DNA from: Vanilla planifolia
Taxonomy: Eukaryota; Streptophyta; Magnoliopsida; Asparagales; Orchidaceae
Direction of reading: 5' to 3'
NCBI GenBank assembly: GCA_023846275.1
Contig: JAIUJO010000087.1
Span: 1,115,001-1,179,000 of the forward strand
Length of the DNA stretch: 64,000 nucleotides
Position numbers and translations under genes: made by a program. The notes beneath the pieces were generated by a model, which saw only the letters and a program-made list of their open reading frames with translations, made no database searches and was not told the origin of the DNA. Below are positions 60,619-64,000 of the stretch, piece after piece; position 1 is the first letter of the stretch; each line of letters opens with the position of its first letter.

Positions 60619-63600
60619 ACATAAGCAAACTCATGGACACACACATGAGCACATATGCATATGTGTGGATGTGTTTTCTTTTGAGTGTGTCTATTTGTAC
60701 TTTTGTGCATACGTGTGCATATGTGTTTTTTTAGTGTGTGTGTGTGAGTGTGTGCTGTGAGTCCCTATGCATGTGAATATTTGTGCGTGTATATGTGTCC
60801 AAATGTATGTGTTTAAGAGTGTTTATGCATGTGAATGTGCACATATTTGTTTTTGTGTGTACCATTCAATGTGCAGGTGTGCCTGTATTTGCATGTGCAT
60901 ATGCATGCATGTGTAGGCACACATATCGATGTGGTTGTGCTTATGCATGTATGCGTGTGAATAAGTTTATGTTTTTGTGATATGTATGAGAGTTCATATC
61001 TTTATTTGTGCTAATGTCCATGTATGCATGTGTATGCCAATGGTATGTGTGTGTGGGTACAAGCATATGTGTGTGACTTCGTATGCATGTGTATGTGAGT
61101 GTGTCTATGCATGCATCTGTGTACATATATATGCATTTGTGTGCATGTTTGTGCTTATGTTTGATTGTGTGTGCTAATATGGATATGTGTGTATGCATTC
61201 ATGTGTGTATAGTATCTATGTCTATGTTTGTGAGTGTGTACATGTGTACTTATGTGTTTGTGTGTGTTCTAGTGTGTGTGGTCACTTTCTTATGTGCATG
61301 CGATCATCATGTCTTCATACATGTGTGAGTGTGTCCATGCATGGTAGTAAGTTTGTATAGGTGGGTGTGTGTGGTGAGTTTATGTGTATGTGCATGTTCA
61401 CCTAATTGCATGTACATGTGCACTTTTGTGTGAGTCTTGGGTTGTGTGCGCTCATTTGAGTGTGTGTGTGTGTGTATATTTACTGTGTGTATGTGTGTCG
61501 TTACACTTGTGTGTGTGTGGGTGTGTGTGAGCATGTGTGTTTGCATACATGTTCATTTGTGTGTGCATGTGAATGTATGTATGTGAGCATGTGTTTGTGC
61601 ATATTTGTGACTTCTTGCATGTATGTGTATGTCTTTGTGGGTTAACATGTGTGGATGTGTACTTGTGTAGATATCCTGTGTGTGTACGTATGTAAGTGTT
61701 TGTGTGTGTGTTCATGTGTATGTGTGCATGCATGCCTATCTGTGCATGTGTGTTTGTGTATATGTGTATGTGCGTATGTTGCATGTGTGCATGGTTGTGT
61801 TTGTACGTGTATGCGCACATGTGTATGCCCTGGCATATGTGTGCAATTTCCTATTTATGCATGTGCATGTGTGTGTGTGTGTGTTTAGGTGCATGTATGT
61901 ATGTGGGTTTGTGTGGGTGTGCATGTGATTGAATGTGTGCATGTGTGGACATGTGTGCATTTGTGTATATTTTTGTGTGTTTTTGTGTTTTTGTTTGAGC
62001 ATGTTTTTGCATATTTGTTTGTTTTTGTATGACTGTGTGTACATGTGCTTGTGTGTGTGAGAGTATGCATGGGTTTGTGTGCATATGCATGTGTGAGTGT
62101 GAATTTGATAATGTATATGTGTGTATGTGTGCATGTATATTTGTTTATGTGCATGTGCTTATATTTACTTGCGCATGTTTGTACGTGTGTCTGATTGTGC
62201 ATGTATGTATTTTAGTGTCGATGTGCATTTGTGTAAGTGTGTGCATCTTTATGTTTGTGCATGTGTGCATTCATGTGTTTCGGCCACATGTGTGTGTATG
62301 TATGTGTATGCATGTATGCATGTTTATTTATGCATTTATGCTTATGTGCGAGTGTCTATGCATGTTTGTGTTTGTAAGTGTTTGTATGCATGTTCATGGG
62401 TGTTCTCATGGGTATATGTGTAACTATGCATGCATGTTTGTGTGTGTGCTTGTTTGTGTGCATGTGTTTGCTTGTTTATGTGAAGGTGTATGCATGTGTG
62501 TGTGAGCATATGCACATGCATTTGTGAATGTCAGTGTGTGCACACTTGTCTTTGTGTGTGTGTGTGTTTGTAGGTATATGTACATACATGTGTGTTCATG
62601 TGTGTGGGTGTGGGTACATGTGAGTAATTGTGTATGTGTGTGCATTCGTGTGTATGCATTTGCATATGTATGTGTGTGTGTGTGAATATGTGTGTATGTG
62701 TGTCTCTATGCATGTGTGTGTGTGTGTTAGTTCCTGTATGTGTGTATGTGTGTATATTTGCATGCATGTATGTTTACTTATTTGTTCTTATATCAGTGCT
62801 TATGTGTCTGAGTATGCTCATGCATATGTTTGTGTGTGTGTGGGTGCATGTGCATAGATTTGTGTGTGTTCATTCTTGCATGCACTTATTTGTTTGTGCA
62901 CGAGTATTGGTGTGTGTGTGTGTGTGCAGATGTGTGTGCATGCGAGTGTTTATATGAGTGTAGTCATGTGCATGATTGGGTGCATGTGAGAGAGACTGTG
63001 GGAGTGCACGTGCATGTTTGTGCATATTCATAGTTTTGGGTGTACATATGTGTGCCTGTGTTTGATCATGTATGTGTCATTACATGTCCTTATGTGTTGA
63101 TGTGTGTGCTAGCAAATGTGTTTATGTGGCCACACATGTGCATGTATGTGTACCTACAAGCATGTTTGTGTACATGCGCGCCTACGTGAAAATGTTTTTA
63201 TGTTTGCTTGCGTGTCAACATAAATACATATGTGCATGTGTATGTGTATGTTTGTATGTAGATGTGTACGTGTATGCTTGTGTGTGAGTGTGCTTGTAAA
63301 TGTGTTTGCTTATATGCATTTGGGTGCATATGTGTGCCTATGTGTGTGCATGTGTATATGTGTAGCTTGCATGTTTGTGCATGCATGTGCATATGTGCCT
63401 ATTTTTGCATGCAATTGCCTTTGTTCGAGTTCTGAGTGTTTGTGTGTGTGAGCATCAGGTTGTGCACATTTGCGTGCACACTAGTGTGCATGTGTTTGTG
63501 TATGCACATGTGCATGAGTGGACATGTGGGTGGGTGTATTTGTGCATGCATGTTGTGCATGTGTATCTGTATGAGTGTATGTGCATGTGCATGTATTTTC

Positions 63601-64000
63601 ATGTGCAAGTGCATGTGTGATCATGCCTATACTTCAGCTTATGTGTTGCATGTTTTTTTGTGGGTGTATATGTGTCTATATGTGTGTTTGGGTACGTGTG
63701 AGAGCACTTGTGCACTTATGTGCCATGTGTTATATGTGTGTGAGTGTGGGTGTTTCTATCTGTGTATATGTGTGTGTGTTTCTATGGATGTGGGGTGTAG
63801 ATGTGGGTGTGTAAGTGGGTGTATTTGTGTATGTGTAGGATTGTGTGTGTGGGTGTGTGAGAGTGTGACCATGTTTGTACGTGTAAATGTGGGTATGTGT
63901 GTATATGCCTACATGTGTGTGTGTGCAAATGTGTGCTTATTATTGGTGAATGTGTTTGTGTTCATTTTTGCACACTTATGCTTGTGGGCATGTGTGTGTG
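60619..64000. repeat. TG-rich array, distal part
   Basis: After about 40 bp of mixed CA/TG sequence the plus strand is again TG-rich with the same word set as 31.5-57.5 kb, and it continues off the right edge. No gene, RNA or non-repeat island was seen. The open frames are repeat translations. Confidence 0.95.

Noticed and set aside
31533-63814. Hundreds of overlapping open frames rich in Cys, Val and Met on one strand or His and Thr on the other
   Set aside because: They are translations of TG/CA repeats, are open in several frames of both strands at once, and have no domains or codon structure.

Overview
The window reads as nuclear DNA from a land plant with a large, repeat-rich genome. 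The support is degenerate CCCTAAA-type telomere repeats, decayed plant-type Ty3/gypsy polyproteins, and exon remnants of two conserved genes (CTR9 and SDA1) that resemble their plant versions. I found no intact protein-coding gene, tRNA, rRNA or CRISPR array. The species cannot be named; a gymnosperm or other giant-genome plant is a guess from the repeat load.

Layout. 1-2905: a long TTC·GAA polypyrimidine/polypurine tract interrupted at 1926-2310 by degenerate telomeric heptamers. 2906-8560: a block visibly richer in G and C than what follows. It carries a broken gypsy integrase/RNase H read on the minus strand (about 3500-5100) and a gag fragment on the plus strand (about 5950-6300). Its base composition and fragment mosaic would also suit an insertion of mitochondrial DNA, but I found no mitochondrial gene. 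8560-24100: AT-rich DNA. Within it, 13429-11310 (minus) holds six exons of a CTR9-like gene with introns still present but several lesions, and 10849-10444 (minus) holds the last two exons of an SDA1-like gene. 24107-28867: a second decayed gypsy pol on the plus strand, with RT/RNase H and integrase separated by about 3 kb that contains an LTR-like promoter module. 28815-31290: a degenerate tandem repeat with a period near 416 bp. 31290-64000 (running off the edge): about 32.7 kb of almost continuous TG/CA-type low-complexity DNA built from TGTG, TGCATG and TGTATG words. It is mostly strictly alternating purine-pyrimidine, carries internal duplications of 117 bp, about 331 bp and about 1.4-1.7 kb, and has one 3.1 kb block in opposite (CA) orientation with a hairpin at each end.

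How it works together. There is no operon or pathway here. The window records repeat turnover: retrotransposon decay, DNA-level duplication of gene pieces, satellite formation, and growth of a microsatellite-derived array. The numerous Cys/Val/Met/His/Thr and poly-Ser reading frames in the simple repeats are translations of those repeats, not genes. The most notable items are the 32.7 kb Z-DNA-prone array with its bounded inverted block, the 416-bp repeat family it grows out of, and the paired CTR9/SDA1 remnants.
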